Part shown: positions 59,651 through 64,000 of the stretch, in pieces
Position numbering within the stretch: the stretch's first letter is position 1
Layout: each line of letters begins with the position of its first letter
Source of the DNA: Onchocerca volvulus
Lineage: Eukaryota > Nematoda > Chromadorea > Rhabditida > Onchocercidae
Length of the DNA stretch: 64,000 bases
Reading direction: 5' to 3'
Assembly (NCBI GenBank): GCA_000499405.2
Contig: HG738137.1
Location: 14,749,661 to 14,813,660, forward strand
Position numbers and translations under genes: made by a program
The notes under the pieces: model-generated
The model's database searches: none
Told to the model about the DNA's origin: nothing
Seen by the model: only the letters and a program-made list of their open reading frames with translations

Positions 59651-62600
59651 CAAAACGAGAAAAAAGTTTCTTCTTTAAAAGATCTTTTGATAGAACATTT
59701 TTTAGATTTACGTTTACTTGAAAAAAAAAAAAAAAAAAGGAATGTTGCTTATCGTATTATTTCAATTAAAGAAATATTAAATTTTTAAATTTGAAAAAAA
59801 AAAGAAGTAAAAAGCTAAACAAAACATAAAATAATTCAACGCTATTCTAGTAAGTGTATTTATGCAATATTTTATGCTGTTGAAAAATGAGAATTCCTTT
59901 TTTCTGTTTTTTTTTTTTTTTTTTTCAAGTATAGAAATTTTTTGAATTTGAAAGGAAACAAAAAGCAGAAAAAAAGAAAAAGAAAAGAACAATTTGCGAT
60001 ATGAATTATCGACAATTAAAGAGATTATAAGCTAATTTTATAATTTTTTATTTTTTATATCTTATAGTATTTTCTGCTTTTCTTTTATTCTTTTTCTGTT
60101 TTTTTTCTATCAGTGATATATTTTATCAAGGAATAGAAAATATAGATAAGAAAAAAAATGACAATCAATTTGTTGAATTAACTAAACTGCAAAGTTTATG
60201 TTACCGAAAATGTGTTATGCATCAAAAGGTTAATACTCGAAATTTCGAAATAGCAAAATTAAAAATTTGATTTCATAATACTGGATTCCAATCTTTTATT
60301 TATTACAGAAAGAAAAACAATTTTCAAAAATTAAATTTGAATTAGTTCTGAATTTGAAATTGCTTTTTAAATGTAAAATTTTGGTATCTATGACTCAGGA
60401 ACAATTAACTCGAAGTTTGTATTTATCAAAACGATTATTTGAAATTTTTTCGTTAGTAGGGCTTAATTAACATTGATTATTATCATTATCAATGAAATTT
60501 TCTTCTTTCTTTTCCTGATATCTCAATTTTTTATAATTTTTAATGTGTATTTTCGGTGCTATCATAATTGATTAGTACTTTATTACTGCTAATTTTATTG
60601 ACGCAAAACTTGTATATTAGTGATATGATTGTGGACACCAATTATTATAATTGCTATTATCACTATTTCGCACTATTATCATCACTGATTATTTTCATCA
60701 ATCAATAAAATAATTTAAATTGGTAAAAGTTCGCAAAAACAAGAAAAAAAAATAAAAAATGAGAAGAAAGAAGGAAATTTGATTGGATATTCGCAAAATT
60801 TTTCGCATAAAAATCAAACAAATAGCTTGGTAAGATAGATAGGACAATTGTCGCTAAAGCAAAAAAATGAAAAGACATTTGCGAATTGAAAAATTACTTC
60901 ACTCTCATATATTCTTCAGTCGAGATTTTTCGGAAAAAAACTTTTTTATGAAAACAATCTGATGAATGATTGCGAATTTCTGTAAGAAAACTATAAGTCG
61001 ATGATAAGATTGATTAAGCTGTTGCTTGGACATTTGCTTTACACATTACAATTCTAATATAAGCATAAAGATTTGCTTGTGAGTTTTACTTTAAGAAATG
61101 TTAAAAGTTTTAATTTGAAAATTTTCAACAAAATATATTATCCGATTGAATTGAATTTCACGAGTGTCATATTTAATGTATCGATTAATTGTAAAAATTT
61201 TAATCTACGAAATGTTGAAAGCTTAATTTGAAGCTTTTAACAAAATAGCATTTGAAAAGATTGAAAAAAAAATTTTTTATTGAAGCTTTCAATAAATTAC
61301 CATTCTGAACAGTGCTTTACATTAATGTTAGTTTCTTTATTGACAATTGAAAAAAAAATAAAATCAAGGAATAAAATTTAAAATTGTTTAAATTTTGAAA
61401 TTATACAAAAAATAATTATGAAAAAAAAAGAATGATTTAATAAAAGTATAAGAAATCATTCGTTTTTTGTTTTTTTGCATTAAATACTAAAGCTAATATA
61501 GTGCATTTTGTTAAAAGGATTCATAGAATTTAAAAAAAAAAAAAAAAAAATTTTTTTTTTAAATCACAAAAGATAAAAGAAGATATTTTTATTTGAAAAG
61601 AGAAGAAAAAAGGATGATTTAGTAATAGAATAAGATGAAATAATTCTTTTACTCAATTCCACTTTCCCATTGAAAGAAGCTTTTATTTTTTATTTTTTCA
61701 GTTTCCTTAGAAAAAAAAAAAGAAATTCTTAATCTTAAAATAACTTTCGAAAAAGCGATCAAAAATTGCCATTTTATTTGAAAGGACAATTTATAAAAAA
61801 ACTTTTTGAATATTGTTTTTATTATTAATAAAAATTGCAGGTAGTAATTCAAATGAAGCAATAATGATATAATGCTTCCTCGAAAAAATTCATTTATCCT
61901 TTAATTAAAATGATCATTTTTTCCAAACTACAGGAGATTAGAAAAAAAATAAAAAATTAGAATTATGGAAAAATTCAAACAATACGGATTGGAACCAACT
62001 GAAACGAATTTTAAATATTTTTCATTTCAATTATTTTTGTTATGGGAAAGTTTTTAGAACTTGACTTTCCTAAACTAAACTATCTTTCTTATATCGCTCT
62101 CTAACAGCTAAGTTTATTTTGTTGGAGAAAAAATGAAGCAAAAAAAAAAAAAAAAGTAGAAATGGCAAAAGATTTTAGATGAGATAAAATAGTGAAAAAA
62201 AAAATACTAATTTTACGCAAAAAAATTAAAATTACAGGAAAAAAGGTTGAAAAATGCTTTAGAAGTTAATTTGGCATAATTCAGTTTGCCTAATGCTAAG
62301 ACGATTCACATGACTGTTGTTTAGTAGCAAATAAAGTTATAATTAAAGGAAAAAAAGAAAATCGCAGAACATTGTCAAAGTATTAATTTGATGATATTTT
62401 AAATTTTAGTTTCAAAAAAATAAAAAACAATAAAAAATCCAATATGAATTTGCATGATTAGTTGATTGTTTACTATAAAAAAGAATTAAAGAAACAACTG
62501 CAAATGAAAAAATGAAAAACCAAAAATTAATTTCCAATTTCAAATTTTCTCATATAATTAGTTAAATGAATTTAATTACAAATTTTCTACTTGTAAAATC

Positions 62601-64000
62601 AAACTGAAGAAACACTACATTTTTATAAAAGATGAAGAAAAAAGTGGAATTTATATTACTCCTTTTTTTTTTTTTTTTTTCATTTAAATTTAACAATAAA
62701 ATTTGCAAATAAAGAAAAGATAATTTTTCAAATAAAAATATTTTATTTTAATTTCATAAATAGTTAACTAGTTCTAATTTTTATGTTTTCATGAAAATTA
62801 AAAGCAAACTTTATTTAATAATTATTAATTTTAATTGGGTCATGATAAAAAAAAATAAAAGAAAATATTATTTAATACTTTAAGTTACATTAATTTATTT
62901 CACTACCAAATTAAACAATAAATTAAAAATTAAAAATCGTTTTAATTTTTTACAACAAAAATTTATAAAAATATATCAAAATTTTCGTTTTTGAAAAATA
63001 CTTTTCGTAACTATTTTTAAATACCTAAAATTTCTTTCATATTTATTATATAAATGATATGCAACAAATATAAATGATTTTTGTTTTGCTACTTAAGAAA
63101 TGTCATTTCGTATCTGATATTTTCAATCTAAACTCATTTCCCTACAGCAATGATAAAATGATACATGGAAAGAGAGAGAGAGAGAGAGAGGGAAGAAAAA
63201 AAAAAAGAAAGAGAAAACGAGTGTATTAGATATAATTGTTGAAAATTGAAGAGAACTACATATTGAAAGAGAAAATGTTTGACTAATTTATTTTATGTTA
63301 TGCTTGTTAAGTTTAAACTTTCTCAATCTATTTGTACATCAATTATAAACAAAATTTCCTTCTATTATAATGTAAGAAAGAGTAATATGTGCTTTTATTT
63401 CGAATATTAATTTTTACGAAAATATGTATGCATTGATTAAAATTAAGTAATAAAAAAAAAAAAAAAAAGAGTCTCGAAATAAAATATTCAAAGAAAATGA
63501 AACATTAATTGATTATTTAATTTTATGTTTAAATGTTAAAAAAAACAAAAAACAAAAATATTGATTAAATGAGAATTATGAAATAATAATCGTTTCGTCA
63601 ATTATAGTTAAAAAAGTTTGAGAAATGAGACAATGATTCAAAAACTTGAATATTTGGAAAAAGGAAATAATAGATCGAATATTTATTAACAATTAAAATA
63701 TATGAGAAATAAAAGGATGATTCATTATCCAATAAAAAATTGATTATTTAAAAAATGAAATAATAATGAGAAAGTAAAAAATTATATGATGCAATTTTGA
63801 GTTTTGTACGCAAGAAATAATATTCTGCATGCATTATAAAAATTAGGAATTTAATACAAATTTTTTTTTTTCTTTTGCAAATTTGATATTTCGGAATGAA
63901 TAATTATCATTTACGAAAATTCAAAAATCACAAATGAATGTTTTTGGAAAATCGATAGTTGTTCTTATAATATAAATACAATAAATTAATCAAAGTAATT
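59651..64000. other. Upstream region of the KCNQ gene, no gene seen
   Basis: About 4.3 kb of AT-rich DNA with A/T runs and a GA microsatellite at about 63170-63190. The channel promoter presumably lies here, but no motif can be named. The ORF at 61649-61861 (-) is AT-rich and unsupported. Confidence 0.5.

Noticed and set aside
1..64000. CRISPR arrays, bacterial operons, rRNA genes
   Set aside because: No regularly spaced repeats with unique spacers, no Shine-Dalgarno-led gene strings and no rRNA-like blocks; the DNA is eukaryotic in structure.

Overview
This window looks like nuclear DNA of a parasitic nematode, most likely filarial. It is very AT-rich, with hundreds of A or T runs of 9-57 bases. 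Its genes are split by many AT-rich introns with TTTCAG/TTTTAG-type acceptors. An exact 22-nt nematode spliced leader (SL1) sequence is present, and the predicted start codons of the serpin and the potassium channel lie just downstream of trans-splice-type acceptors. I cannot name the species from sequence alone.

Layout: 1-7.5 kb is mostly featureless AT-rich DNA, with one compact minus-strand ORF (2590-2787) and one copy of a dispersed repeat (about 5770-6055). A seven-exon secreted serpin gene lies on + (7569-10155). Every splice phase agrees, but exon 5 carries an in-frame TAA. An LTR-type retroelement remnant follows (10314-10871; termini TGTCGCGAA...TTCGCGACA), then an unfamiliar coiled-coil/low-complexity protein gene on + (about 11560-17425). 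The stretch 17.4-21.8 kb is decayed repeat DNA. From 59610 back to 21833 on the minus strand runs one 20-exon KCNQ/Kv7 (KQT) voltage-gated potassium channel gene, 1117 codons by my joining, with all exon phases consistent. Upstream of it (59.6-64 kb) I see no gene.

The large channel introns carry most of the oddities. These include an SL1-headed, A-tailed sequence that looks like a retrocopied trans-spliced mRNA (28192-28615) and a tandem duplication that copied a splice acceptor and exon start (31631-31985). There are two strong hairpins (36709-36754, 39340-39402), a decayed mariner-like transposase beside a second LTR copy (25.8-26.95 kb), and a complex GC-richer insertion inside AAT microsatellites with the only N of the window (45.26-46.38 kb).

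The genes do not form an operon or a shared pathway: a serpin, an unknown coiled-coil protein and an ion channel on opposite strands. I did not find a convincing new multi-gene system. The best leads are the SL1-headed retrocopy, the nonsense-bearing serpin, and the mixed KCNQ1/KCNQ2-like channel that lacks two canonical aromatic residues. Exon ends come from reading splice signals and phase by eye and were not computed.
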